Shown here one piece after another: positions 43,497-51,354 of a stretch of DNA of 64,000 bases. This stretch comes from Photobacterium obscurum. Its GTDB lineage: Bacteria > Pseudomonadota > Gammaproteobacteria > Enterobacterales > Vibrionaceae. The stretch is taken from positions 186,001 through 250,000 of the forward strand of contig NZ_JAKRRW010000004.1 in NCBI RefSeq assembly GCF_026191635.1, in the 5' to 3' direction. A program made the translations under genes and the position numbers. The notes below the pieces were generated by a model that was given only the letters and a program-made list of their open reading frames with translations, did no database searches and was not told the DNA's origin. Numbering within the stretch: the stretch's first letter is position 1; each line of letters starts with the position of its first letter.

Positions 43497-43907
43497 TTAT
43501 TCGCTAGTATCCTGACATTCTTCTTTCATGATCGCGATTCCCTGTTTGAAGCACTCCCGCCATGCCTGTTCAACGTCATGGTTATAGTTTGGATCACAAA
43601 GACTAACGGTAGTTAGCAGACATTCAAGCCAGATATCATAATCTAACGGGGTAACCCCAACGCCATTAGGCCCATGGCGTTTACCAAAATACCTGATCGA
43701 ATCTCTGGCTGCTTCTGAGGTCGATGCTAGCAAAATCATTACGATAGATGCTTTCAGCATCGTGATTTGCTTTGACATATCAGTGCCTGCAAACATTTGT
43801 CGAAACTTATCATCTTTATTGCAAAAAAAATCATAGAAAATGTCAAAGAAGCGCGGGTTTTGATTGCACCTGGCATAACTATCGTTAAAGACCTCATGAA
43901 CATCCAT
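43497..43907 (-). CDS. Single-domain globin-like protein
   Basis: About 136 residues with start at 43907 (MDVHEVFNDSYARC), chosen for the GAGG upstream. The sequence fits a globin fold: helix with RFFDIFYDFFCNKDDKFRQMF (conserved Phe after the B/C region), QITMLKASIVMILLA, and IRYFGKRHGPNGVGVTPLDYDIWLECLLTTV, in which RHGPNGV places a proximal (F8) histidine. It lacks any attached signalling domain. It could bind O2 or NO. The assignment is by pattern. Confidence 0.6.
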   Translation of the reverse strand: MDVHEVFNDSYARCNQNPRFFDIFYDFFCNKDDKFRQMFAGTDMSKQITMLKASIVMILLASTSEAARDSIRYFGKRHGPNGVGVTPLDYDIWLECLLTTVSLCDPNYNHDVEQAWRECFKQGIAIMKEECQDTSE

Positions 43908-44035
43908 TCTCAATACCTCTAACTTTAGTGGCCACTTCAACATTATATGCGCTTGATTTCTTATTTAATGAGTATGATTAAATTGCATCAATGGCAAGTA
44001 TATTTTTGCCAACTGTGAAACAAGTAGTAAAAGGC

Positions 44036-44053
44036 GCAAGGGACACACCCTAG
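44036..44053. repeat. REP-like arm
   Basis: GCAAGGGACACACCCTAG is similar to the second arm of the inverted repeat at 38879-38898. A partner arm is not clear here. Confidence 0.35.
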
Positions 44054-44081
44054 GCATAGGAAGGGAGCTCCCTATCTGTAA

Positions 44082-44097
44082 GGGTTATTAATAACCC
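44082..44097 (-). terminator. Perfect palindrome at the end of the pyrophosphohydrolase gene
   Basis: GGGTTATTAATAACCC two bases past the stop codon. No strong T run. Confidence 0.4.
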
Positions 44098-44098
44098 C

Positions 44099-44449
44099 CT
44101 ACAGTTCATTGTATTTTTTTGCGCTGCCGTAACATTTATCAGCAGGATACTTTTGCCTGTTCTTTGCTAGCTTTTGCTGGCATGCCTGCATGACATCGAT
44201 ATCACATTTATCGGCTAGCCTGAGCAAATACATTAATACATCCGCGACTTCCTCCTCAAGGTGTGCCTGTTTGCTAGCAGGTAATTGTTCACTTTGCTCG
44301 GGGGTTAGCCACTGGAAGATTTCAATTAATTCACCGACTTCGCCACTCAATGCCATGGCGAGGTTCTTAGGTGAATGAAACTGCTCCCAATTACGCTCTG
44401 CGGCAAACTGTGCTAGTTGATGTTGAAGTTGTTTGATTTCCGAAGTCAT
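44099..44449 (-). CDS. MazG-like nucleotide pyrophosphohydrolase
   Basis: About 116 residues with start at 44449 (MTSEIKQLQHQLAQF). The all-alpha MazG/RS21-C6 fold shows the metal motif EVGELIEIFQW and EEEVADVLMYLLRLAD. Such enzymes hydrolyse noncanonical or excess dNTPs (dCTPase type). The start at 44500 would add 17 hydrophobic residues with no site, so the internal Met is preferred. It lies just behind the terminator of the rarD gene. Confidence 0.85.
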   Translation of the reverse strand: MTSEIKQLQHQLAQFAAERNWEQFHSPKNLAMALSGEVGELIEIFQWLTPEQSEQLPASKQAHLEEEVADVLMYLLRLADKCDIDVMQACQQKLAKNRQKYPADKCYGSAKKYNEL

Positions 44450-44480
44450 AAAGCTCTTACAGATGATGTGAATGGGAATC

Positions 44481-44509
44481 AAAAACACCGTATAAGGCAC
44501 GGTGTTTTA
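44481..44509 (-). terminator. Terminator of the rarD gene
   Basis: On the minus strand AAAACACCG, loop, CGGTGTTTTT. Confidence 0.8.
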
Positions 44510-44527
44510 CTGAGTCATCGTATTTTG

Positions 44528-45439
44528 TTAAAAACCGGTATTTTCGGCTGGATATAACTTTTTCCGGTACACTCCGAGTAGTGCCTCAAGGGTACAAAGT
44601 AGCAGGCCTAGCCATATGAGGCTAAAACTTACGGCTTTGACCTCATCAAAGATCTCTCCAAATAAAAATACAGCCAGCAAGAATTGCAGCGTGGGTTCAA
44701 TATACTGCATTAACCCGACCATTGTCAGGCTTGTACGACTGATAGCTAGGGCAAAGAATATTAACGGAGCCAGTGTAACAGGGGCTGAACCGATATATAG
44801 CAGCAGGGTAGTGAGATCTGATGATAGAGCTACGCTGTTTCCTGATAACCCTTGAACGGCGATGAAGGCTATCGCTACAGGGGCCAGAATAGCAGCCTCA
44901 AGCGTAACAGAAGTCAGGGCGTCATAACGAATAAATTTTTTGCATAGGCCATAAATGGCGAAAAAACTACCCATAATCAGCGAGATCCATGGTAGCTCAC
45001 CATAGTGCCATACTTGGTAGCCGATACCGGCAATGGCAAGTACTACCGCAATAGATTGAGCTCGTGACAGCCGCTCTTTGAGGAAAATAACACCCAGCGC
45101 GATAGCAAATAAAGGATTGATGAAAAAACCAAGGCTTGCCGCTAACACTTGATCATGGGTGATCGCCCAAGTAAATGCATACCACGAGACGCACATGATC
45201 AATCCCGCGAGAGCCGTGAACATCAGTGAGCGTTTATCTGCCCATATAGCCCTTATTGAAGGGAAAGGCCGACGCAAAGCCCATATTGCAATGAGCATAA
45301 ATGGAACCGAGAAAATAATCCGTGACGCCAAAAGCTCATTGATATCGGCCTGAGGCAGAAATTGGTAATACAGTGGCAAAATGCCCCAGAGTACGAATGA
45401 AAAAGCAGCCAAAGCATTTCCGGCACGATGAGATTGCAT
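44528..45439 (-). CDS. rarD: RarD family EamA transporter
   Basis: About 303 residues with start at 45439 (MQSHRAGNALAAFSFVLWGILPLYYQFL). Ten hydrophobic helices in two EamA repeats, with RarD features RIIFSVPFML, NPLFAIALGVIFLKERLSRAQ and LMQYIEPTLQFLLAVFLFGE. RarD is an inner membrane permease of uncertain substrate (chloramphenicol sensitivity name is historical). The longer frame to 45523 runs into the repeat end near 45480 and is not preferred. Confidence 0.85.
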   Translation of the reverse strand: MQSHRAGNALAAFSFVLWGILPLYYQFLPQADINELLASRIIFSVPFMLIAIWALRRPFPSIRAIWADKRSLMFTALAGLIMCVSWYAFTWAITHDQVLAASLGFFINPLFAIALGVIFLKERLSRAQSIAVVLAIAGIGYQVWHYGELPWISLIMGSFFAIYGLCKKFIRYDALTSVTLEAAILAPVAIAFIAVQGLSGNSVALSSDLTTLLLYIGSAPVTLAPLIFFALAISRTSLTMVGLMQYIEPTLQFLLAVFLFGEIFDEVKAVSFSLIWLGLLLCTLEALLGVYRKKLYPAENTGF

Positions 45440-45617
45440 ACGGGTGATCCAAGCTATAACGGTGGAAGAAAAGTGTATATACCCAAGCTTGAGGTGTTGC
45501 TGGATATAAAGGTATTTTGTCACTTTAAAGCGGCTGGATAAAGATATTTATATGACAAATAGGTAGGCTAAATATAATAAAGGATTTTGAGTGGTTGGAG
45601 TGATACGCAACAGTTTT

Positions 45618-46214
45618 TTATTTTTTCATCGCAATAATAGTGTGTACCATCCATGCCTTTTTTTGGCCTGTTATCTGTGCCGAAAGTTCCTGTTTCTCTT
45701 TCCATGACACAATGTAGTACGATGAAAAAAGTTGTTCGAGTTCACTTTTCGAGTGTGTTAACACCGGGAGGGGTTCATTATCGGCTATGTCGATTCGGCC
45801 GATGAAATGACCGCAGAAGATCCCTCCGCTGAACAAGCTTTGTTCTATTCCTGCCCAGAGTTGACGAAATTCATCATGCTCACAGAAGAACAAACAGGCA
45901 CTGGCGTTGATGAGGTTGGCACGAGGAAAGCAATAGTCAGCAAAACTGCTAACCTGTACATCCAGATTGGGGTTGGAAGCGGCAAGAGGGTGTCCAGCTA
46001 GCATTTCAAGGCTCTTAATATCAATATCAAACGCATAGACTTGATACTCTTTTTCAAGAAGGTAAAGAGTATCTCGGCCTGCACCACAGCCACAGTCAAC
46101 CGCTATACGACCTTTGGTCATGTTGCCCAAAAATTGATGTGCTTCGATGATATGAGCGCGTGGAAGTAATTGCTTAGGGTTACTCAGGTAATTCAGCCAA
46201 TCAACAATTGCCAT
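45618..46214 (-). CDS. SAM-dependent methyltransferase, TehB-like
   Basis: A 198-residue class I methyltransferase. Motif I is VDCGCGAGRDTLYLL (about residues 39-53), followed by YAFDIDIKSLEML and a C-terminal sheet. It resembles TehB-type enzymes, which lie in tellurite resistance, but no partner is present and the substrate is unknown. Monocistronic. Confidence 0.75.
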   Translation of the reverse strand: MAIVDWLNYLSNPKQLLPRAHIIEAHQFLGNMTKGRIAVDCGCGAGRDTLYLLEKEYQVYAFDIDIKSLEMLAGHPLAASNPNLDVQVSSFADYCFPRANLINASACLFFCEHDEFRQLWAGIEQSLFSGGIFCGHFIGRIDIADNEPLPVLTHSKSELEQLFSSYYIVSWKEKQELSAQITGQKKAWMVHTIIAMKK

Positions 46215-46450
46215 GTCGGTGTCCTCTTTACCTCTGATTGCGCTTAGTATAACGATAGTGAAGTGTCATAATTAATCAATTATTAAGTGTTTTGGCTTTA
46301 GCGCCCTGTATGTGCGGTCTGGATAAGATTTAAATCACGATTGAAGCCAGAAGTTTGGTATTATTAATTAACATCAGGTGGTTAACCTTTTGATAGGTTA
46401 TGCACTTGTTGCGACTGAAAGCCGTTAGGCAAATGATAAGAGAGAATAGA

Positions 46451-46804
46451 ATGACTAAGCTAACTGCAGATATTCAAGCGAACTGTGACCTGTTTGTTAC
46501 CGAAACAAAAGAAACCCAAGTTGTATGGGGGCTATGTAACGAAGAGGGAGACTGGCTATCTGTTGCATCTAGTGAGTTTGAAGACTCTGAAGTAATGCCT
46601 TTTTGGTCGAACGAGCAGGATGCAAAACTTCAATGTGCTGATGAGTGGGAAGAGTTTACAGCAGTAATGATCCCGCTGGACGTATTTGTTGAAGACTGGA
46701 TGATCACGCTGGCAGAAGATGGTGTTCTGGTTGGCCTTAACTGGAATGCAGAGCTTGAAGGGGCTGAACTAGAGCCTGCTAATGTAGCGAAACTATACCT
46801 GTAA
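46451..46804 (+). CDS. DUF2750 family protein, copy 2
   Basis: A 117-residue acidic protein with start at 46451 (MTKLTADIQANCDLFV), preferred because AAGAGAG precedes it. It has the DUF2750 pattern VWGLCNEEGDWLSVASSEFEDSEVMPFWSNEQDAKLQCADEWEEF, similar to the product of 30658-31056, including the PxWxN/PFWSN and final hydrophobic strand. Function unknown. A terminator lies about 60 bp downstream. Confidence 0.75.
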   Translation: MTKLTADIQANCDLFVTETKETQVVWGLCNEEGDWLSVASSEFEDSEVMPFWSNEQDAKLQCADEWEEFTAVMIPLDVFVEDWMITLAEDGVLVGLNWNAELEGAELEPANVAKLYL

Positions 46805-46823
46805 TACCTATCAGCATAAGTAT
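46804..46823. repeat. Truncated end of the 162-bp repeat family
   Basis: ATACCTATCAGCATAAGTAT resembles the start of the rightmost end of copies A and B. Starts at the last base of the stop codon of the DUF2750 gene. Confidence 0.5.
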
Positions 46824-46865
46824 CTTTTATTGTGTAGCAACAGCCTGCTCATAATGAAAATTGAC

Positions 46866-46893
46866 AAGCCGTATCTAATTGATACGGCTTTGT
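46866..46893 (+). terminator. Terminator after the second DUF2750 gene
   Basis: AAGCCGTATC, loop TAATT, GATACGGCTT then TGTTG. Confidence 0.75.
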
Positions 46894-46909
46894 TGTATAT
46901 GGGGACCTT

Positions 46910-47071
46910 ATACCAATCTAAATCAATATCGGATCATTTTTTATGGCTGAAATTACCAACTACAGTGTTGGCCATTTTGTAATTAGAACTACTGGTTACA
47001 GCAATTTCAGCCTTGTATTTGGCTATTTTTTCTCATGAAAAAGTAGATTATCTACTTATCCAGATTGGTAA
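46910..47071. mobile_element. MITE-like element, copy C (second subfamily)
   Basis: It runs from ATACCAATC to GATTGGTA and is about 161 bp. It is similar throughout to copy D (48170-48330), and shares ends and general layout with copies A and B. The open frame starting at 47013 begins inside it. Confidence 0.75.
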
Positions 47072-47150
47072 TGTTCAGTTTGGTATTAATGTATATGGAG
47101 GGATTTATCGACTATATTTACAGAGAGTCATCAAACATGAGGGAATGGTC

Positions 47151-47399
47151 ATGGTACTTTCTGAATGTCGCCAGATGATGGCAGAGCATACGTTGGTAGA
47201 AGCTCGGGTTGTGCATGATTTTTTGAGTGCAGGATGGAGTATTAACTTTCGAGATGCAGATGGGAATGATTACCCGGTAACTGATACTTACGGCATTCCA
47301 TGCAGCTTTGATTCGTTGAAACAAGCAGAAGATATGGTTCATCAGATTGGTGATTGTCCAATTACAATCGACAGCCTATTCCGCTTTGCTGAACGCTAA
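47151..47399 (+). CDS. Hypothetical protein, 82 aa
   Basis: A small protein starting MVLSECRQMMAEHTLV at 47151, with GAGGGA upstream, ending DSLFRFAER. The earlier Met at 47013 lies within the repeat and is not used. The pattern YPVTDTYGIPCSFDSLKQAEDMVHQIGD suggests a compact alpha/beta fold. No signal. No family recognised. Confidence 0.5.
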   Translation: MVLSECRQMMAEHTLVEARVVHDFLSAGWSINFRDADGNDYPVTDTYGIPCSFDSLKQAEDMVHQIGDCPITIDSLFRFAER

Positions 47400-47481
47400 G
47401 GCTAGGCAGTAAACATAGGGGAGCGATTTTGACCGTATTGGCCGTACGTTGTAGTTGATAAATAAAAAGATTGCCTTTAAA

Positions 47482-47495
47482 AGTACGATCGTGCT
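47482..47495. promoter_or_regulatory. Putative TetR operator, own promoter
   Basis: AGTACGATCGTGCT, a near-perfect palindrome flanked by A/T runs, 35 bp before the TetR-type gene. The same sequence appears inverted at 48349-48362 before the hydrolase gene. Confidence 0.6.
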
Positions 47496-47529
47496 AAAAA
47501 TGCGTAGGTATTATCAATTGAGATGAAGA

Positions 47530-48120
47530 ATGAGTAAGGGACGCATCACCCGCGAACATATTTTAAAAACTGCTTTTGATTTAGCCAGTAAAGATGGCTT
47601 AGACAGTTTGACAATCGGCCAGTTGGCCAAGGCGTCGGGGATGTCGAAAAGTGGCCTGTTTGCTCATTTTAATTCAAAGGAAAACCTGCAGATTGCGGTA
47701 TTGGAATATACGGGTGAGTATTTTGCACATCGGGTGATCCAACCAGCACGTCTTTCTGAACCGGAGAACATCGAGAAGAAATTACGACTTTTGTTACAGA
47801 ATTGGCTGGATTGGAATCAGTCTTTTCAGGGGAGTTGTATGTTTCTGGATGCTTGGAAGGATGGATGTGAGAGCAATGATCCAGTGCAGCAGGCATTGGT
47901 GAAGATGACACGTCGCTGGTTGGATTATTTATGCCGTCAGGTTGAAAAAGCGAAGCAAAATGGTGAGTTAAAACGGGATCTTGATAACTGGCAGTTCGTA
48001 TATCGATTATATGGCGTTTATCTGAGCAGTCATCTGTTTCGTTCATTGTCGTTGGAAACGGCAGAGCACCAGCGCTTTTGGCTTGGCATTGATGAGTTAC
48101 TGCATGAGTGGCGGGTGTAA
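47530..48120 (+). CDS. TetR family transcriptional repressor
   Basis: A 196-residue regulator. The N-terminal helix-turn-helix shows TREHILKTAFDLASKDGLDSLTIGQLAKASGMSKSGLFAHFNSKENL, and the C-terminal ligand domain has an all-helical pattern. Identical operator-like palindromes lie upstream of this gene and of the alpha/beta hydrolase gene 229 bp downstream, so it probably represses itself and the hydrolase. The ligand is unknown. The hydrolase may act on it or on a related ester or lipid. Confidence 0.85.
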   Translation: MSKGRITREHILKTAFDLASKDGLDSLTIGQLAKASGMSKSGLFAHFNSKENLQIAVLEYTGEYFAHRVIQPARLSEPENIEKKLRLLLQNWLDWNQSFQGSCMFLDAWKDGCESNDPVQQALVKMTRRWLDYLCRQVEKAKQNGELKRDLDNWQFVYRLYGVYLSSHLFRSLSLETAEHQRFWLGIDELLHEWRV

Positions 48121-48169
48121 GGCCTTGCCCTCTGTAGTTTAACGACTAGTTAGTTTCACACGATCAGTT

Positions 48170-48330
48170 ATACCAATCTAAATAAATATCTGATTATTTT
48201 TCATGGTTAAAATTACCAACTACAGTGTTGGTAATTTTGTAATTAGAGCCTCTAGTTACTGCAATTTCCGCCTTGTATTTGGAAATTTTTCCTCATGAAA
48301 AGTAGACCATCTACTTATCCAGATTGGTAT
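48170..48330. mobile_element. MITE-like element, copy D (second subfamily)
   Basis: Ends ATACCAATC and GATTGGTAT, 161 bp, very similar to copy C. It sits between the TetR gene and the operator before the hydrolase gene. Confidence 0.75.
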
Positions 48331-48348
48331 TATTATTTACAATAAAAA

Positions 48349-48362
48349 AGCACGACCGTACT
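48349..48362. promoter_or_regulatory. Putative TetR operator before the hydrolase gene
   Basis: AGCACGACCGTACT, flanked by A and T runs, is the counterpart of AGTACGATCGTGCT at 47482-47495. It ends about 14 bp before the hydrolase ATG, a position that would block transcription. Confidence 0.6.
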
Positions 48363-48375
48363 TTTTGAGGTGGTT

Positions 48376-49224
48376 ATGAGTAGTAAAATTTATTTTAAGC
48401 AGGGTAAGCGCTTTAACATACGTCGGGGGATGATTAACCTGACAACACGTTTACACCATACAGTCGCCCCCAACCACGCCCGGAAAGTAGCTCGAGATCT
48501 GCTATTGACGCCGGAGCGGGAGCAGCGTGCCGTTATTGAGCCGGAAGGGCTGATTCGACGTCATATTGAGACGGCTGAAGGGAAAATGATGACTTATCAA
48601 CTAGGTACCGGGCCTACCTGGATCCTTGGTCATGGTTGGTCCGGTTCATCAAGCCAGTTCTACTCATTGATGGAACATATTGCCGCATGTGGCTATACCG
48701 CACTGGCGTTTGATAATCCGGCACACGGTGAGAGTGAGGGACAGCATGGTCATTTACCGGGTTTTGTAAAAGCGTTTGATGGGATACTTGATCAGCAGTC
48801 CAGCATTGCTGGTGTGGTTGCGCACAGCATGGGAGGCGCGATGGTACTAGAGAGTCGCCACCCTCTACTGCAGGATAAACCTATTTTGCTGGTGGCCCCG
48901 GTATTGAACTATACCGAGAATCTGGTTAATACCGTAAAACGTTCTGGTTACTCAATGAAATTGTTTGACGAAGTTGTCGGAGAAATTGCTGATACCTACC
49001 AGTATTCATTGGATTCGATTGATCCGCTCTCAAGATTAAAAGAACATCCTGCTGCGACTGTCATTGTACATGACAAGAATGACCGCTTTGCTTCATTTGA
49101 GTATTCTGAACAGGCCAGTGAATGTGAACATGTTCGTTTAGTTGCTACTGAAGGATTAGGACATGGGCGGATACTAAAGAGTGCACCGCTCCGTGATGCC
49201 TTTGATCTGCTGATCAACAGATAG
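48376..49224 (+). CDS. Alpha/beta hydrolase
   Basis: About 283 residues. The start at 48376 follows TGAGG. The nucleophile is in VVAHSMGGAMV, the oxyanion HG in LGHGWSGSS, the acid in VIVHDKNDRFASF and the His in GLGHGRIL, so the catalytic triad is complete. The N-terminal 60 residues (FNIRRGMINLTTRLHHTVAPNHARKVARDLLLTP) are basic and may contact membrane lipid. It shares an operator with the TetR gene upstream. Substrate is unknown; an ester or lipid is likely. Confidence 0.8.
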   Translation: MSSKIYFKQGKRFNIRRGMINLTTRLHHTVAPNHARKVARDLLLTPEREQRAVIEPEGLIRRHIETAEGKMMTYQLGTGPTWILGHGWSGSSSQFYSLMEHIAACGYTALAFDNPAHGESEGQHGHLPGFVKAFDGILDQQSSIAGVVAHSMGGAMVLESRHPLLQDKPILLVAPVLNYTENLVNTVKRSGYSMKLFDEVVGEIADTYQYSLDSIDPLSRLKEHPAATVIVHDKNDRFASFEYSEQASECEHVRLVATEGLGHGRILKSAPLRDAFDLLINR

Positions 49225-49251
49225 AAAAAAGAGCATCAATTGATGCTCTTT
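49225..49251. terminator. Bidirectional terminator between the hydrolase and plsC
   Basis: AAAGAGCATCA and TGATGCTCTTT, with a short A run on one side and T on the other. Confidence 0.8.
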
Positions 49252-49287
49252 CTGATTCGGCTAGTGAGTAGCAGGAAAAGCTCGATA

Positions 49288-50049
49288 TTAGCTTGATCTT
49301 GCCTGCACTTGGGTTCGTTCTAATTCCAAGCGCTCGACTTCGGCATCTAATTCCGCAATCTTGTTTGCCATCAGCGTATGACAGTAATCTGCCAGTTGAC
49401 GCGCATCGTTCATATCATATTGTGAAACATCGATAGGCTCGAGCATTTCAGTAATTACGATACCATTATCGCGGCGGTTGAGCGAAATCTTATTGTGGGT
49501 CGAACTAACACACATAGGCACGATCGGAACGCCAGCCTCAATAGCCATTCGGAATGCTCCAGTCTTGAATGGTAGCAGGCCGCGGCCTTTGCTTCGCGTA
49601 CCTTCTGGGTACATCCATACCGACAGGTTACGCTTATGGATGGCTTCTGCCACCTGCTGTATGGTATTTCTCGCTTTTGATTTGTTCTCGCGATCAATCA
49701 AAATATTACCAGTGATCCAGTAAAGCTGCCCGAAGAAAGGGATCCACAGTAGGCTTTTTTTGCCGATTGAAACGGTTCGAGGCTCAAGCATGCCAGGCGA
49801 TGTTACAAAATCGAAGACGTTTTGATGGTTCGAGATATACACACTGTTGCCAGTGTTAGTAACGTTATCTTGGCCCCGCTTAATGAGTTCAACGCCAACC
49901 AGTTTATGCAGCTGGTTAAACCAGCGACAGAAAAAGTGTACGTGTTTGGGATCTCGCGGGCTGAATAGACAGTAAACCAAGGCAAACAGCGTGGTAAACA
50001 TAATAAATATCGCCGCTAATATCAGGCGGATAAAAGAAAGCACAGTCAC
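49288..50049 (-). CDS. plsC: 1-acylglycerol-3-phosphate acyltransferase
   Basis: A 253-residue inner membrane enzyme that acylates lysophosphatidic acid to phosphatidic acid. Motifs are NHQNVFDFV (NHxxxxD), GNILIDREN, the PEGTRSKGRG block and VPIVPMCV. An N-terminal hydrophobic segment anchors it. The C-terminal 40 residues are a charged helix (AELDAEVERLELERTQ). Monocistronic. Confidence 0.95.
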   Translation of the reverse strand: MTVLSFIRLILAAIFIMFTTLFALVYCLFSPRDPKHVHFFCRWFNQLHKLVGVELIKRGQDNVTNTGNSVYISNHQNVFDFVTSPGMLEPRTVSIGKKSLLWIPFFGQLYWITGNILIDRENKSKARNTIQQVAEAIHKRNLSVWMYPEGTRSKGRGLLPFKTGAFRMAIEAGVPIVPMCVSSTHNKISLNRRDNGIVITEMLEPIDVSQYDMNDARQLADYCHTLMANKIAELDAEVERLELERTQVQARSS

Positions 50050-50615
50050 TCCTTTGTATTACTCATACTCTATCTGAAGTCAACAGGTATACCTTCCTTA
50101 AGAGGTCAGATGAGCTGTAGGGCTATTTCACAAAAATACAACAAATCGCCCTAAAGATAAATAGAACCTAGAAAGCAATCAGAATACTGATACCAGGCTG
50201 AACAATTAACGGATCCAGTCAGGTATGAATACTAATCATCGCAGTAATCTATTCAGTTAGATCACTATGCTGATTGGTATTTCTTCATTATGAAATGATT
50301 TCACAATTAAGGCTAGTTGATGATGTTTTTTTGTCTGATTAATTTGTTGGTTCTGGTTGTTAATTGAGCTAACGCAAATCAAAGTTTGGATATAGCTACG
50401 CTTATGCCCCAAAAAGTCATATTTTGCATGTAAGCATGTGGTTTCATTGTGAAGTAAATCGCATGAGTTACTTTCAAACAAGAAAAATCTGGAAAACCTT
50501 TATAATTAAAGAGATAAAGAAGCATGAACTTAACACTGCAAGTGTGTTAAGTATCATCCCTTCTGTTGTGTGGAGTTTTAGAGGCGAGTGGATGCTCTGC
50601 CTCTTTTTTTAATCT
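50050..50615. other. 566-bp gap, possible small RNA at the right end
   Basis: The gap contains a truncated 162-bp repeat end (TGCTGATTGGTAT at about 50268-50280). It also has a hairpin ACTTAACAC/GTGTTAAGT at 50528-50552 and a terminator at 50580-50610, pointing right. A 62-codon frame at 50424-50612 runs through the terminator and is unlikely to be a gene. The hairpin followed by a terminator could be the 3-prime end of a small RNA. Confidence 0.4.
50580..50610 (+). terminator. Terminator in a gene-free gap
   Basis: AGAGGC, loop of 13, GCCTCT then TTTTTTT. It could also serve the minus-strand GNAT gene poorly; orientation favours plus-strand RNA. Confidence 0.7.
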
Positions 50616-51104
50616 TTATTTCTGCGGTTGAAGTACTTTCACCATGTTATAGCGTTCAAAAGGAATATTATTCCTGACGGAAACCTCCTCTTCGATTAAC
50701 TCGAATCCCAGTTGCTCGAATAGGCTTTTCGATACTTTGCTTGCCGTTACGCTTATGGTGCTTTGGCTGTTGGCGATAGCAATGGCTTCGAGTGTCAAAT
50801 AGATTTTCTTACCCAGACCTTGGCGAGAGTATTCAGGCAGCACATACAGTAAGGTTAGGTGGTTGCTTGGGTGGAGCTGACCAAAAGCAATTGGCTGATT
50901 GTTATTGTTAACAGCGACTAATGTATGGCTTTGATTGACTAAAGTTTCAAACTCGTCAGGGTACGAACGAGGGTAGTCGGCCCAGGTGGTGATTTGCTCT
51001 GGTGAGTAGAAATCTTTCCCTAATGTCGTTGCTGCACGGTGGTAGATATCGGCGACAGCATCGATGTCATCACTTATAAATGCCCGAAGTGGATATATAT
51101 TCAT
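50616..51104 (-). CDS. GNAT family N-acetyltransferase
   Basis: About 162 residues with start at 51104 (MNIYPLRAFISDDIDAVADIY), preferred because GGAAGG lies upstream. GNAT features include LTLLYVLPEYSRQGLGKKIYLTLEAIA, where RQGLGK is the acetyl-CoA pyrophosphate loop, and SVTASKVSKSLFEQLGFELIEE. The acceptor is unknown. The longer frame to 51203 has no site. Confidence 0.85.
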   Translation of the reverse strand: MNIYPLRAFISDDIDAVADIYHRAATTLGKDFYSPEQITTWADYPRSYPDEFETLVNQSHTLVAVNNNNQPIAFGQLHPSNHLTLLYVLPEYSRQGLGKKIYLTLEAIAIANSQSTISVTASKVSKSLFEQLGFELIEEEVSVRNNIPFERYNMVKVLQPQK

Positions 51105-51194
51105 TGATGTAAACCTTCCATGATTTGAGTTGGTGGTTTTTATAGCAAGTAATGTCAGGATTCGATAGAGCCGCTGTTCAAACCTGTGGATTGC

Positions 51195-51251
51195 TATACC
51201 CAAGTGACCTCAAGTAGCTTGAATCCTGCAACTTGAGGCCACTTGGGTATA
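51195..51251. repeat. Palindromic intergenic repeat, family 2 (57 bp)
   Basis: TATACCCAAGTGACCTCAAG and CTTGAGGCCACTTGGGTATA are inverted copies around a short centre. The same ends occur at 415-498. Confidence 0.75.
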
Positions 51252-51354
51252 TACTCTTTAGTTAATACCAAAAAAGAGCTGAACCGTGTTGCCCCAAAGA
51301 GCTTTTTTCCTCTTACTTCACGGGTATTGGTCGATAACTAAGAATATTTGCGTG

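Noticed and set aside
50424..50612. 62-codon open frame before the GNAT gene
   Set aside because: It runs through a strong terminator and has no ribosome site.
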